This document shows positions 43,424 through 52,935 of a stretch of 64,000 nucleotides of DNA, in pieces. Position numbers and translations under genes: made by a program. The DNA is from Lewinellaceae bacterium (GTDB taxonomy: Bacteria > Bacteroidota > Bacteroidia > Chitinophagales > Saprospiraceae): positions 186,001 to 250,000 of the forward strand of contig JACJYN010000003.1 in NCBI GenBank assembly GCA_020636095.1, read 5' to 3'. The notes beneath the pieces are model-generated. The model made no database searches. It was not told where the DNA came from and saw only the letters and a list, made by a program, of their open reading frames with translations. How positions within the stretch are numbered: position 1 is the first letter of the stretch; each line of letters opens with the position of its first letter.

Positions 43424-44260
43424 ATGCAGCAAATGAAGGAAAAGAATGTAGCCGGCATATTAGCGTTGTTCCTGGGAGGGCTTGGCGTTCATCGTTTTTA
43501 TCTGGGGCAGACCGGCCTGGGGGTTTTTTATCTGATCTTCTGCTGGTTTCCGGTTATGTGGATCATTGGCCTGATTGATGCCATCGCTTTTTTTTCTATG
43601 GACGAGCAGGTTTTTAACCGCAAATACAACCGGCCATACGTAAAAAGTGATACCGATTATAACCGGCGGGATTATCGCCGCCGCGGAAGGGAAGAGCGGC
43701 GCGAAGAACGGAGCGCACCCCGGCGTGGCCAGGGGCGATATGATCCGCCGCCGCCACAGCGCCAATACCAGCGCCCTAAAGCCCGGCCACCCCGCAACAA
43801 CCCCTATAAAGCCAGTGGGGTCAAAAAGTTTAAGGACTACGACTACGACGGGGCCATTGAAGATTTTAACAAGTCCCTGGATATCGAACCGAATGATATA
43901 GCGACTCATTGGGGCCTGGCCTGTGCCTATTCCCTGAATGAAAAGCCTGAAAAATCGTTTTTTCACCTCGACCAGGCGGTCGCCAATGGGTTCAACGATT
44001 TTCAGCGGATCAAAGAAAAAGATGACCTGGCCTTTCTTCGGATACAACCGGAGTTTGAAGCTTTCGAAAAAAATGGCTTTCGCCTGCAGCAACAAGCCGC
44101 CACAGCAGAAAGCCCTGTGAAGGAGGCCGGAGAAGAGGAAGATATACTGGAAGGCCAGCCCGACCTGCTGGAGCAACTCAAACGCCTGGGAGACCTACGA
44201 GAGAAGGGCTTGCTGACGGAAGAGGAGTTTACTACCCAAAAAAGGAAACTTTTGGGGTGA
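43424..44260 (+). CDS. TM2 domain protein with TPR-like and SHOCT regions
   Basis: 278 residues. N-terminal TM2 domain (ILALFLGGLGVHRFYLGQTG, then GLIDAIAFF), two helices in the membrane. Then a basic arginine-rich and proline-rich linker (RRDYRRRGREERREERSAPR), a TPR-like unit (KKFKDYDYDGAIEDFNKSLD, then HWGLACAYSLNE), and a C-terminal SHOCT motif (LLEQLKRLGDLREKGLLTEE). Likely a membrane-anchored scaffold; no enzymatic motif. ATG 43424 and 43433 are both possible. Confidence 0.8.
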   Translation: MQQMKEKNVAGILALFLGGLGVHRFYLGQTGLGVFYLIFCWFPVMWIIGLIDAIAFFSMDEQVFNRKYNRPYVKSDTDYNRRDYRRRGREERREERSAPRRGQGRYDPPPPQRQYQRPKARPPRNNPYKASGVKKFKDYDYDGAIEDFNKSLDIEPNDIATHWGLACAYSLNEKPEKSFFHLDQAVANGFNDFQRIKEKDDLAFLRIQPEFEAFEKNGFRLQQQAATAESPVKEAGEEEDILEGQPDLLEQLKRLGDLREKGLLTEEEFTTQKRKLLG

Positions 44261-44359
44261 GCCAGAGTAGAAGAAGAAGACTTTAACAGAATTTTAGTCA
44301 ACAGCCGAGGCTTTTCTTTCGTTCTACTGATGAGATAACCAGATTAGAATACAGATGCG

Positions 44360-45019
44360 ATGACTGCTGAAACACTGATCTCCGACGAAATCATTCCATT
44401 GCGCACTTCTGACACGGGTGAGGAAGCCCTCGGTATGATGGACGACTTTTACGTGCGCCACCTACCTATTGTCAATAATAAACAACTCCTGGGGCTTATT
44501 TCCCAAGATGATATACTGAACTACAATGCCGTTGAGCCGGTCGGCTCGTACAGCCTGTCTATGGTCCGCCCCTATGCCAGCGGAAAAGACCACATCTATG
44601 AATTGCTTCGCCTGCTGGCGGAATACCACCTCACGCTTATCCCCGTGGTTGACGAGGAAGAGAACTACATTGGGGTCGTCACCCTGGAAACGCTTCTGCT
44701 CCATTTTGCTCAAACCGCCTCCTTCTCCGAGCCGGGCAGTATCCTGGTATTGGAAATGAGCAGACGGGATTATTCCCTGGCGGAGATCGCCCGCATCGTC
44801 GAGTCGGAAAGCGCCTCCATCCTCAGTTCCTTTATTACCTCCAACCTGGAATCAACCCGGGTGGACATTACCATCAAGATCAACCGCCAGAACATACAGT
44901 CCATCATCGCGACTTTCGGACGCTACGATTACGAAATCAAAGCCTCCTTTAATGAGGCTGACTACGTCGGTTCGCTTCAGGAACGCTATGACGGCCTGAT
45001 GTCATATCTCAATGTATAA
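44360..45019 (+). CDS. CBS-domain protein with C-terminal ACT-like region
   Basis: 219 residues. Two CBS motifs (residues 1-125: IIPLRTSDTGEEALGMMDDF, then LRLLAEYHLTLIPVVDEEEN) would bind adenine nucleotides. The last 80 residues form a small beta-alpha domain (VLEMSRRDYSLAEIARIVES, then TRVDITIKINRQNIQSIIAT) of ACT-like appearance. CBS proteins of this type commonly stand near nadK and an outer-membrane BamA-like gene in Bacteroidota, as here. Target unknown. Confidence 0.82.
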   Translation: MTAETLISDEIIPLRTSDTGEEALGMMDDFYVRHLPIVNNKQLLGLISQDDILNYNAVEPVGSYSLSMVRPYASGKDHIYELLRLLAEYHLTLIPVVDEEENYIGVVTLETLLLHFAQTASFSEPGSILVLEMSRRDYSLAEIARIVESESASILSSFITSNLESTRVDITIKINRQNIQSIIATFGRYDYEIKASFNEADYVGSLQERYDGLMSYLNV

Positions 45020-45263
45020 GCTCTCAACCCCACCCGGAATAATAGCATAGCAAAGACATTTGCCCTTTAAAATTTGTATTTCTTCCAGCACGCTATTAGC
45101 TTTTTACAAAAAGCTTTAACTTGTTTGAAGAAGAGCGTAGAAACTCATCTCTTTATAAACCCTTGGAATACAGAACGGAGTAGCACACTCGGCCTTTGGT
45201 TGAGATTGACGCCATTTTACGCTATAGAATTTATTATTTTAGTTCTACAGTTGCTTTAACCTT

Positions 45264-46661
45264 ATGCGGATACTTTTATGGTTGGCTTTGATTATTGCCC
45301 CGTGCATTGCAGTTGCTCAGATGGATTATGTCTACATCGATAGCATTAGTGTTCAGGGTAACAAAAAGACAAAGAAGTCCATCATACTGCGGGAAATGTT
45401 GGTTGGGGAGGGAGATACTACCAGCCTGGCGGAGCTTTCGGCGTTGATGGACCGCAGCGAAGAACTGATTATGAACACCGGCCTGTTCAACCTGGCTGAA
45501 ATCAGTTTCAAGGCGTGGGAGGGCTCAACTAATAAGGTGCATCTGTTGGTTAGTGTGGAGGAAACCTGGTACCTCTACCCCGTTCCTATTTTTGAACTGG
45601 CCGACCGCAATTTCAATGTTTGGTGGGTGGAGCAGGGCCGCTCTCTGCAGCGCCTCAACTTCGGGATGGAGTTCGCCCATCTCAATTTTTCGGGTAAGAA
45701 AGACCGCCTGAAAATATCGGCTAAATATGGGTATACCCGAAAGTACGCGCTCAGTTACAGCCTGCCCTTTTTCAATAAAGCGCAGACGCTGGGCCTGTCG
45801 GCGGAGCTGGCCTTTCTGCGCAACCGCGAGATCAATTATTCCACCACTGACAATAAACAGGATTTCTACCGGGACGGAGAGAACTTCCTCTATCAGCGCT
45901 TCCGCTCTGACCTGGCTCTGAGCTACCGGCCCCGTATAAAAGCATTTCACGATTTTATCGCAGGGTATCGCCAGAACCGGGTGGATGATATTATCGTGCA
46001 GGATTATAATTCCGAATTTTTTCTGGACGACCGCAGTTTCCAGCGCTATTTTTTGATGGCCTATCGCTTTACTTTCGACCAGCGCGACGTGAGGCCTTAC
46101 CCCTGGAAAGGTTCTTTCTTTCACGCTGTTCTGGAAAAGGATGGCCTGGGCATTTTTGAGGATCGCAATGCGTTGACTTTCTGGTCGTCTTACCGACGCT
46201 ATTTGCCTTTTGGCAAGCGATGGAGCCTGGGGTTGGAAGCTAACGCCAAGTACTCTTTTATCCGGGAGCAGCAACCTTACAACGACAACCGGGCTATGGG
46301 GTTCGGCAACCAGTATCTGCACGGTTATGAATACTACATTATGGATGGGCTCGATATGTTGATGGGCCGCTCGGCCCTGCGTTTTCAATTGTGGGAAAAG
46401 GGAATGGATTTCGGCAAGGCCGTGCCAATCAAAGCTTTCCAGAAAATGCCCATTCGATTCTACCTTTCCCTGAACAATGACCTGGGCTATACCAACGACC
46501 CCTACACCGCTAGGTTGAACCCGCTTAGTAACCGGCTGCTTTGGGGTGGCGGTATCGGGCTTGATATTGTGTTGTACTACGATAAAGTCATACAAATTGA
46601 ATACAGCTTCAATGATTTAATGGAAAATGGGTTATTTTTACACCTTAACCTGAATATTTAG
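45264..46661 (+). CDS. BamA/TamA-family outer-membrane protein
   Basis: 465 residues, short for the family. A signal peptide (LLWLALIIAPCIAVAQ) is followed by one POTRA-like unit (YIDSISVQGNKKTKKSIILR, then LIMNTGLFNLAEIS) and an Omp85 surface-antigen barrel with many amphipathic strands ending in LFLHLNLNI. Expected in the outer membrane. Its partners are not adjacent beyond the CBS protein and NAD kinase. The stop codon forms the first bases of the element at 46661. Confidence 0.85.
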   Translation: MRILLWLALIIAPCIAVAQMDYVYIDSISVQGNKKTKKSIILREMLVGEGDTTSLAELSALMDRSEELIMNTGLFNLAEISFKAWEGSTNKVHLLVSVEETWYLYPVPIFELADRNFNVWWVEQGRSLQRLNFGMEFAHLNFSGKKDRLKISAKYGYTRKYALSYSLPFFNKAQTLGLSAELAFLRNREINYSTTDNKQDFYRDGENFLYQRFRSDLALSYRPRIKAFHDFIAGYRQNRVDDIIVQDYNSEFFLDDRSFQRYFLMAYRFTFDQRDVRPYPWKGSFFHAVLEKDGLGIFEDRNALTFWSSYRRYLPFGKRWSLGLEANAKYSFIREQQPYNDNRAMGFGNQYLHGYEYYIMDGLDMLMGRSALRFQLWEKGMDFGKAVPIKAFQKMPIRFYLSLNNDLGYTNDPYTARLNPLSNRLLWGGGIGLDIVLYYDKVIQIEYSFNDLMENGLFLHLNLNI

Positions 46662-46845
46662 GGGCCGGAGAAAAATAAGTTCCCCGTTTCAGGCCAGAGA
46701 TTTTGTCGCTGGACAAGGCGCGAAGAACGCGCATAGCCCAGCTACGCAAGTGATGAGCAACGCAGTACAGCGGCAAAACCTGCCTGCTCGCCGCAAGGCA
46801 GGCAGGGATCGGCATCAAATGGGGAAGTTATTCTTCGCCGGGCCC
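46661..46845. mobile_element. MITE-like element with 25-bp terminal inverted repeats
   Basis: GGGGCCGGAGAAAAATAAG.. at the left and the complement of GGGGAAGTTATTCTTCGCC.. at the right match at 21 of 25. Inside, ACAAGGCGC, the AGCCCAGCTACG block, GCAACGCAGTA and a CCTGCCT/AGGCAGG hairpin correspond to the core of the 15539 element. No ORF. The left end coincides with the stop codon of the upstream gene. Confidence 0.7.
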
Positions 46846-46874
46846 TTAATTCGACTCTTCCACCTCTTTCAACT

Positions 46875-47759
46875 ATGCAGGTAGTCGTCTACAGCAAATT
46901 GCTCAAGGATAAAGATATTCCGCATATCCAAAACCTCTTTGACGCGCTCCACGAAGAAGGCATCAACGCCTATGTCTATGCCCCTTATCTCGAACAAATC
47001 AAAGACAAAGTACTCTTTAAACGAGATGTCGGCGTTTTTGAGGGATACCTGGATTTCACCGTAAAAAAGTTCGACTTCTTTATTACCCTGGGCGGCGACG
47101 GCACCATTCTGGGGGCGACGACGCACATTCGGGATAGCAACGTGCCAATCATGGGCATCAACCTGGGCAGGCTCGGGTTTCTGGCCTCCATTGAAAAAAA
47201 GCGGATTGCCGAAGCCATCGGCCTGGTAAATCGGGGTATGTACAATATCGAGGAGCGGCGCATGCTATTCCTCGAATCCAACTTGCCTGTGTTCGGCGAT
47301 ATCCGCTTTGCACTCAATGACTGTACCCTGCTGAAACGGGATACCTCCTCCATGGTCACCATCCATACCTTTATTAACGGCTCTTACCTGAATACGTACT
47401 GGGCCGACGGTATCATCGTGGCCACTCCTACCGGTTCTACGGGCTACTCCCTGAGCTGCGGCGGCCCTATCATCTTCCCCAACTCGGGCAACTTCGTCAT
47501 TACCCCGGTGGCGCCTCACAACCTCAATGTGCGCCCGATTGTCATTTCGGATGATTCCGTGATTTCCTTTGAGATTGAAGGCCGGGCGGAGAATTTTCTG
47601 TGTACGCTTGATTCGCGCTTCGAGACCATCACCGCCGCTCATCAACTGGCGGTCCGGAAAAATGACTTCCCAATCCGGCTCCTTCAATTGCAGGATGTCG
47701 GCTTTATGGAAACCATGCGCTCCAAGTTGGCCTGGGGAATCGATACGAGGAATCATTGA
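46875..47759 (+). CDS. nadK: NAD kinase
   Basis: 294 residues. ATP-dependent phosphorylation of NAD to NADP. The family motif FFITLGGDGTILGATTHI carries GGDG, followed by PIMGINLGRLGFLASIE and the NAD-binding ADGIIVATPTGSTGYSLSCGG. The C-terminal strand IVAPH-like segment is PVAPHNLNVRPIVI. Complete by length and motifs. It starts 29 bases after the repeat element. Confidence 0.95.
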   Translation: MQVVVYSKLLKDKDIPHIQNLFDALHEEGINAYVYAPYLEQIKDKVLFKRDVGVFEGYLDFTVKKFDFFITLGGDGTILGATTHIRDSNVPIMGINLGRLGFLASIEKKRIAEAIGLVNRGMYNIEERRMLFLESNLPVFGDIRFALNDCTLLKRDTSSMVTIHTFINGSYLNTYWADGIIVATPTGSTGYSLSCGGPIIFPNSGNFVITPVAPHNLNVRPIVISDDSVISFEIEGRAENFLCTLDSRFETITAAHQLAVRKNDFPIRLLQLQDVGFMETMRSKLAWGIDTRNH

Positions 47760-48010
47760 GAGTGTGTTTAAAGTACGATGCACGGTGAACGGGGCGCCTC
47801 GGGCGGCAGTTTTCCACTGGCGTCCGAGTTTTTCGTATAGGCGGCGGATAAGTCGGAGCGCAATGGGAAATTGCACCCCGACAGGCTCCTCGGGCGCCAA
47901 TTTATTCCATTTCATTCCATCAGTCGCTACGCTCGTGTCCCATTGGCGTCAGAGTTATTTGAAAACGTAAAATATGTGTTCGACTATTTACCCCAGGTTA
48001 ATAAAATACT

Positions 48011-48769
48011 ATGTGGATAACCTTTCAGCACCAAGGCCTGAACTACCGCGCCAACCTTTCCGAACCGCTGGACATCGCCATTCCCCTGCGGGAAGGCTTG
48101 GAAACCGTCAACTGTTTTTACGCCCCGCCCATGGAAACCGCTCCGGTCGTAGCCGGTAATTTTGTTGGGTCGACGGCTCAGGGCGGCCCGTTGAATTTTC
48201 TCAACGTCCGCCTCAACCCCCACGGCAACGGCACCCATACCGAATGCGTTGGGCATATCGCCAAAGAACCCTACACGATCAACCGGTGCCTGCAACAGTT
48301 CCACTTTCCGGCCCGGCTGCTGAGCCTATTTCCCACCAAAACCAGCGATGGCGACCGGGTCATCTTCCGCGAACAGATCGAGCAGGCTCTGGAAGGAACC
48401 GCCCCAACGGAGGCGCTGATCATCCGCACGCTTCCCAACGATGAGCTGAAGCTACGAACCCATTATTCCGGGGCCAACCCACCGTATGTACATCACGAGG
48501 CCATCCATTTTCTGGTAGAAAAAGGCATCCGCCATTTGCTGATCGACCTGCCTTCGGTTGACCGGGAAGAAGACGGTGGAAAACTGCTCGCTCACCGGGC
48601 ATTTTGGTCCTATCCGGAAACCCCCCGGACAGATTGTACCATAACAGAGCTTATTTTCGTAAACAATTCTATCCAGGATGGATTATATTTGTTGAACATC
48701 ATGATCGCCAGTTTTGAGATCGATGCCAGTCCAGGCAAACCCGTACTTTATAAACTAGAACCGGCTTAA
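48011..48769 (+). CDS. Cyclase-family metal-dependent hydrolase (kynurenine-formamidase-like)
   Basis: 252 residues of the PF04199 cyclase family. The zinc-site motif is LNPHGNGTHTECVGHI (HxxxTHxD-like with E replacing D), and DLPSVDREEDGGKLLAHRAF holds the second metal region. Related enzymes hydrolyse N-formylkynurenine or open lactone/amide rings; kynurenine-pathway genes are not nearby, so the substrate is open. The 250 bp upstream contain two similar GGCGTC-A/C-GAGTT segments and no gene. Confidence 0.8.
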   Translation: MWITFQHQGLNYRANLSEPLDIAIPLREGLETVNCFYAPPMETAPVVAGNFVGSTAQGGPLNFLNVRLNPHGNGTHTECVGHIAKEPYTINRCLQQFHFPARLLSLFPTKTSDGDRVIFREQIEQALEGTAPTEALIIRTLPNDELKLRTHYSGANPPYVHHEAIHFLVEKGIRHLLIDLPSVDREEDGGKLLAHRAFWSYPETPRTDCTITELIFVNNSIQDGLYLLNIMIASFEIDASPGKPVLYKLEPA

Positions 48770-48773
48770 TGCT

Positions 48774-49445
48774 ATGCCGTATTACCAGTCTACATATTAT
48801 TCCAGGATATTCCGCGATTTCAAGGAGATCGACGCGGTCAATTACCGGCGTGTCATCCGGTTTTATGAAGAAAAGGAAGAAGAGATCAAGCGCCTGGATT
48901 TTGATGAGTATTTCGAGCTCATCGTCGCGTATGTCAATGCCCTCTTTGAGGTAGGGGCTTATCAGAAGCACCTGCTCATGGTGGATGTGGTAATAGAAAT
49001 GGCGATTGTGCATAATGTGAAAATGTACAGGGGGGAGGATATTTATCAGAAGATGCTGTTTCGCAAATCTGCTTCTTGGTATAATATTATGGAGTATGAT
49101 AAAGCGGAGTACATTCTGCGCGAACTCATCAAGATCGACCCCTACAGTGAGGATACCATCCTGTTTTTGCGAAAGTGCCTGCGGAAAAAAGCGCCGGGCT
49201 TTCTCAACAACGCAAAAGCTTTCAGTATTTTTCTCTTTTTGTTATCGGCATTTCTGATTTCGATCGAGGTGCTGTTTATCCGGCCTTTCTACAAAGAGCA
49301 GGTAGCAGAGATCGAAGCTACCCGGACGGGCATTTTCCTGCTAGGCTGCACTGTTTTGGCCGGCGGCGTTCTGCTGCATCGCTGGCTCGTTCAGCGTAAA
49401 GTCAGCTTATTTGTGGCAAAAAGGCGCAACGCAAAAATATATTGA
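48774..49445 (+). CDS. Conserved membrane protein with TPR-like cytoplasmic part
   Basis: 223 residues, family not named. Residues 1-140 are helical and TPR-like (FDEYFELIVAYVNALFEVGA, then EYDKAEYILRELIKIDPYSE). Two transmembrane helices follow (AFSIFLFLLSAFLISIEVLF and GIFLLGCTVLAGGVLLHRWL) with a basic tail. It starts 4 bases after the cyclase stop and its stop overlaps the next start by one base (TGATG), so it is translationally coupled to the nucleotidyltransferase. Confidence 0.7.
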   Translation: MPYYQSTYYSRIFRDFKEIDAVNYRRVIRFYEEKEEEIKRLDFDEYFELIVAYVNALFEVGAYQKHLLMVDVVIEMAIVHNVKMYRGEDIYQKMLFRKSASWYNIMEYDKAEYILRELIKIDPYSEDTILFLRKCLRKKAPGFLNNAKAFSIFLFLLSAFLISIEVLFIRPFYKEQVAEIEATRTGIFLLGCTVLAGGVLLHRWLVQRKVSLFVAKRRNAKIY

Positions 49446-50344
49446 TGAAACCAACTTTACTGATACTGGCTGCCGGCATGGGCAGCCGCTACGGAGGGCT
49501 CAAGCAGGTCGACGGCGTCGGCCCCGGCGGTGAGCCCATCATCGAATACTCCGTTTATGACGCCATCCGCGCCGGCTTCGGCAAGGTGGTTTTTGTGATC
49601 CGAAAAGACATCGAAGAGGCCTTCCGCGAAACGTTTGGCGATAAGTTTGAGGATAAGATTAAGGTTGAGTACGCTTTCCAGGCGGTCAACACCCCCATCG
49701 AAGGCATCAGTGAGCTGCCGGAACGTGAAAAGCCCTGGGGCACCGGCCACGCTGTGCTGGTCGCCCGCCACCTCATTCAGGAGCCTTTTGCTGTGATCAA
49801 CGCCGACGACTACTACGGTATTTCGGGCTTCGAGGACATGGCTCATTTCCTGAAAAACGATTGCACTCCGGATCATTACGCCATGATCGGCTATCAACTG
49901 GATAAAACGCTGTCGGAAGCCGGCCAGGTCAACCGCGGCATCTGCGAGGTGGATGAGAACGGCCTGCTGACCGATGTAGTGGAACGCCACAGAATACACC
50001 GGGCCACAGAAGGAATCGTCTACGAAGAGGAGGGTGAAAAGCACCCCTTATCCGAAAAAGCACTGGTGTCGATGAATTTCTGGGGTTTCCATCAACAGAT
50101 CTTCGAAGAGATCCATCAACAGTTCGTTGATTTTGTGAAGGAAAACAGGGAAAACCCGAAAGCGGAGTTTTACATCCCCACCGTGGTGAATCAACTGATA
50201 AAGACGGGCAAGGTACGCCTGAGCGTGCTGCCCAATAAAGAACAATGGTACGGCGTGACCTACCGGGAGGACCGGGCTATGGTGGAAAAGGCATTTGAGG
50301 TTTTGGTGAAGGAAGGGCGGTATCCGGGGCGATTGTGGGGGTAA
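49445..50344 (+). CDS. Nucleotidyltransferase (sugar-phosphate NTP-transferase family)
   Basis: 299 residues from the ATG at 49445. The GT-A type pyrophosphorylase motif LLILAAGMGSRYGGLKQVDG lies at the N-terminus, and FAVINADDYYGISGFEDM gives the metal-binding aspartates. GTGHAVLVARHLI is the nucleotide loop. It resembles glucose-1-phosphate thymidylyl/uridylyltransferases, but the sugar is not deducible. There is no C-terminal beta-helix, so it is not a GlmU. Last gene of the cyclase operon. Confidence 0.85.
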   Translation: MKPTLLILAAGMGSRYGGLKQVDGVGPGGEPIIEYSVYDAIRAGFGKVVFVIRKDIEEAFRETFGDKFEDKIKVEYAFQAVNTPIEGISELPEREKPWGTGHAVLVARHLIQEPFAVINADDYYGISGFEDMAHFLKNDCTPDHYAMIGYQLDKTLSEAGQVNRGICEVDENGLLTDVVERHRIHRATEGIVYEEEGEKHPLSEKALVSMNFWGFHQQIFEEIHQQFVDFVKENRENPKAEFYIPTVVNQLIKTGKVRLSVLPNKEQWYGVTYREDRAMVEKAFEVLVKEGRYPGRLWG

Positions 50345-50481
50345 AGTTCGGTGGGGGGCTGTTCTTCCAGGTAGGGTCATTGATTTTCCAGGATGTCTGC
50401 GATTTTGAGTAGGTTTTGTTTTCGATTGGAAACTTCATTTTCGCGTCCGTATGCATAAATGGCTGAAGCTTCTACCTGAAC

Positions 50482-50623
50482 TGCAATGTCGTTAGCTTAA
50501 CCTGCTCAGGGCGCGCGTCAAGTGACAACTTTCTCCGGCTGCCGGAGCCTGTTGGCGAAGGCATGAGAGTTGTCACTTGACTTTGCAACCTAGGCTCATC
50601 TCTCCTAAGTTGACGACGTTGCA
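50482..50623. mobile_element. MITE-like element with nested inverted repeats
   Basis: Outer ends TGCAATGTCGTTAGCTTA and TAAGTTGACGACGTTGCA match as inverted repeats at 15 of 18. An inner perfect 14-bp pair (GTCAAGTGACAACT at 50517, complement at 50568) lies within. CTGAAC is found on both sides as a likely target duplication. No ORF. The gap 50345-50709 contains this element, the terminator below and no gene. Confidence 0.65.
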
Positions 50624-50645
50624 TCTGAACGGGTCTCCTGAACCC

Positions 50646-50695
50646 AAAACAAAACGCCACCCCCAGGCATCCCCCCGGCGATGGCGTTTTGTTTT
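50646..50695. terminator. Terminator hairpin between nucleotidyltransferase and aldehyde dehydrogenase genes
   Basis: AAAACAAAACGCCA and its complement TGGCGTTTTGTTTT, 14 pairs, loop of 22 bases. T-rich on the plus strand (TTTTGTTTTT), so it can end transcription from the left and possibly the aldehyde dehydrogenase transcript from the right. Confidence 0.75.
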
Positions 50696-50709
50696 TGGAA
50701 CAAACCTTT

Positions 50710-52236
50710 CTACAGGTCGAACTTAATACCCTGCGCCAGCGGCAGGTCCGTACTGTAGTTGATCGTATTCGTCTGCCGGCGCATGTAGGCTTTCCAGGCG
50801 TCGGAGCCGCTCTCGCGGCCGCCGCCGGTTTCCTTTTCGCCACCGAAAGCGCCGCCGATCTCGGCGCCGCTCGTTCCGATGTTGACATTGGCGATGCCGC
50901 AGTCGGAGCCGGCACAGGAGAGGAAGCGCTCCGATTCGCGCAGGTTGGTGGTCATGATGGCGGATGACAGCCCCTGTGGCACCTCGTTGTGGTAGGCGAT
51001 GGCCTCATCCAAATCCTTGTATTTGATCAGGTAGAGGATGGGGGCGAAGGTCTCGTGGTGCACGATCTCGAAATCGTGCTGCACTTCGGCGATGCAGGGC
51101 CTGACATAGCAGCCGCTTTCGTAGCCCTCGCCTTTCAGTACGCCACCTTCCACAGCAAATTTTCCACCTTCTTTTTTTGCCTTTTCGATGGCGTCGAGGT
51201 AGTTCTTAACCGCATCGCGGTCGATGAGCGGGCCCACGTGGATGTTTTGATCCAGCGGGTTGCCGATGCGCAGCTGGCCGTAGGCCTTGGCCAGCTTATT
51301 TTTTACTTCGTCGTAGATACTTTCATGGATGATGAGGCGGCGGGTCGAGGTGCAGCGCTGGCCGGCGGTGCCGACGGCCCCAAACAGGGCGCCGGTCAGT
51401 ACGAGGTCAAGGTCGGCGCTGGGGGTGACGATGATGGCGTTGTTGCCGCCCAGTTCCAGCAGCGCCCGGCCCAGGCGGGCGGCCAGCGCGGTGCCGACGA
51501 TCTTACCCATGCGAATACTGCCGGTAGCGGAAACGAGCGGTACGCGGCTGTCGTGAGTCATATATTCTCCCACCTGATAGTCGCCGTTGATGATGCAGGA
51601 CACTCCTTCCGGCACCTCGTTGGCTTTCAGTACTTCCTGGAGGATGTTCTGACAGGCCACCGAACAAAGCGGGGTCTTTTCAGAAGCTTTCCAAACCGTC
51701 ACGTCTCCGCACACCATGGCGATCATGGCGTTCCAGGACCAGACTGCAACCGGGAAGTTGAAAGCGGAAATGATACCTACGATGCCCAGCGGATGCCACT
51801 GCTCGTACATGCGGTGGTTGGGGCGCTCAGAATGCATAGTCAGGCCGTAGAGCTGGCGGGAAAGGCCGACTGCGAAATCGCAGATATCGATCATTTCCTG
51901 CACTTCGCCCCAGCCTTCCTGCAGGCTCTTGCCCATCTCATAAGAAACGAGGCGGCCGAGGTCCTCTTTGTGCTTGCGCAGTTCGTTACCATATTGGCGG
52001 ACGATCTCGCCCCGCTGGGGAGCGGGGAGGGTTCTCCATACCTTGAAGGCTTCCTGAGCTTTGCCGATCACATGGTCGTATTCTTCCCGCGTCGTTTTAC
52101 TGACGCTGCCGATCAGCGTTCCGTCGACTGGTGAAAAGGATTGAAGGTATTGGCCGGAATTACTGGATTCCCGGCCGGTACTGGAACCGGCGTTGTATTC
52201 GGCCAGGCCGAGCTTTTTGAGAAATGTATTTTCCAT
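50710..52236 (-). CDS. Aldehyde dehydrogenase, antiquitin (ALDH7) type
   Basis: 508 residues. NAD-dependent oxidation of an aldehyde to acid; the ALDH7 branch acts on aminoadipate semialdehyde in lysine breakdown. The family signatures are GIVGIISAFNFPVAVWSWNA, the glutamate in LELGGNNAIIV, the catalytic cysteine in FGAVGTAGQRCTSTRRLI, and the ALDH7-like end NIGTSGAEIGGAFGGEKETG. Length and motifs are complete. It is monocistronic. Confidence 0.9.
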   Translation of the reverse strand: MENTFLKKLGLAEYNAGSSTGRESSNSGQYLQSFSPVDGTLIGSVSKTTREEYDHVIGKAQEAFKVWRTLPAPQRGEIVRQYGNELRKHKEDLGRLVSYEMGKSLQEGWGEVQEMIDICDFAVGLSRQLYGLTMHSERPNHRMYEQWHPLGIVGIISAFNFPVAVWSWNAMIAMVCGDVTVWKASEKTPLCSVACQNILQEVLKANEVPEGVSCIINGDYQVGEYMTHDSRVPLVSATGSIRMGKIVGTALAARLGRALLELGGNNAIIVTPSADLDLVLTGALFGAVGTAGQRCTSTRRLIIHESIYDEVKNKLAKAYGQLRIGNPLDQNIHVGPLIDRDAVKNYLDAIEKAKKEGGKFAVEGGVLKGEGYESGCYVRPCIAEVQHDFEIVHHETFAPILYLIKYKDLDEAIAYHNEVPQGLSSAIMTTNLRESERFLSCAGSDCGIANVNIGTSGAEIGGAFGGEKETGGGRESGSDAWKAYMRRQTNTINYSTDLPLAQGIKFDL

Positions 52237-52433
52237 TGCGCGAAATTTGGTTTTATTTCATTTAGATAGGCTGACAAGTAGTGATTGGCGGAGCCAACCT
52301 GCTTCATCGTCAGGATATTTGCGCGCAAAATTAGGAAAAAAGACGGGAAAGAAGGGGGGATTGTTGTCCCCATCCCTGTGAAACCACCTAAAAATTTCCA
52401 GTTGAATCGTTGTTCAACTACCAAGCCCCAACA

Positions 52434-52883
52434 TCAGGCATTCAACAACTCCCGTACGATGCCGGACATCGTTTTGCCATCCGCTTTTCCGGCGAGCTTT
52501 TTTGAAGCGGTACCCATCACCTTGCCCATATCTTGTATGGAACTGGCGCCGATCTCGTCGATCACCTTTTTGATCTCCGCCCGTAGTTCTTCCCGGGTCA
52601 ATTGTTTGGGGAGGTACTGCTTGATGACTTCGATCTCTTCGCGTTCTGTCTGGGCCAGGTCCTCGCGATTTTGCTTCTGGTAAATATCCAGAGAGTCTTT
52701 GCGTTGCTTGATCAGTTTCTGCACAATTTTCATCTCTTCGGCATCGCTTATTTCGTGATTGGCGCCGCTGGTTTTTTCCAGCAAAATGGCGGCTTTGATG
52801 GCCCGAATTCCTCGCAGGGCAGCCTGGTCTTTAGCCTTCATGGCTTCTTTGAGGTCTTGGTTGATACGTTCTTCAAGGCTCAT
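52434..52883 (-). CDS. GatB/YqeY-domain protein
   Basis: 149 residues, a stand-alone YqeY domain like that at the end of GatB (MSLEERINQDLKEAMKAKDQ, then LRGIRAIKAAILLEK, and the final MGKVMGTASKKLAGKADGKT). It presumably binds tRNA; no amidase subunit is present. It is near rsmA (about 50 bases apart, same strand), so possibly an RNA-related pair. Confidence 0.9.
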   Translation of the reverse strand: MSLEERINQDLKEAMKAKDQAALRGIRAIKAAILLEKTSGANHEISDAEEMKIVQKLIKQRKDSLDIYQKQNREDLAQTEREEIEVIKQYLPKQLTREELRAEIKKVIDEIGASSIQDMGKVMGTASKKLAGKADGKTMSGIVRELLNA

Positions 52884-52935
52884 AATTCAATTTTTTTGTC
52901 CATTAATAATGCAAGCCAATTCGGCATGGAATAGT

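Noticed and set aside
45074..45259. Small ORF of 61 codons before the BamA-like gene
   Set aside because: No family resemblance and it ends just at the next start; probably leader sequence.
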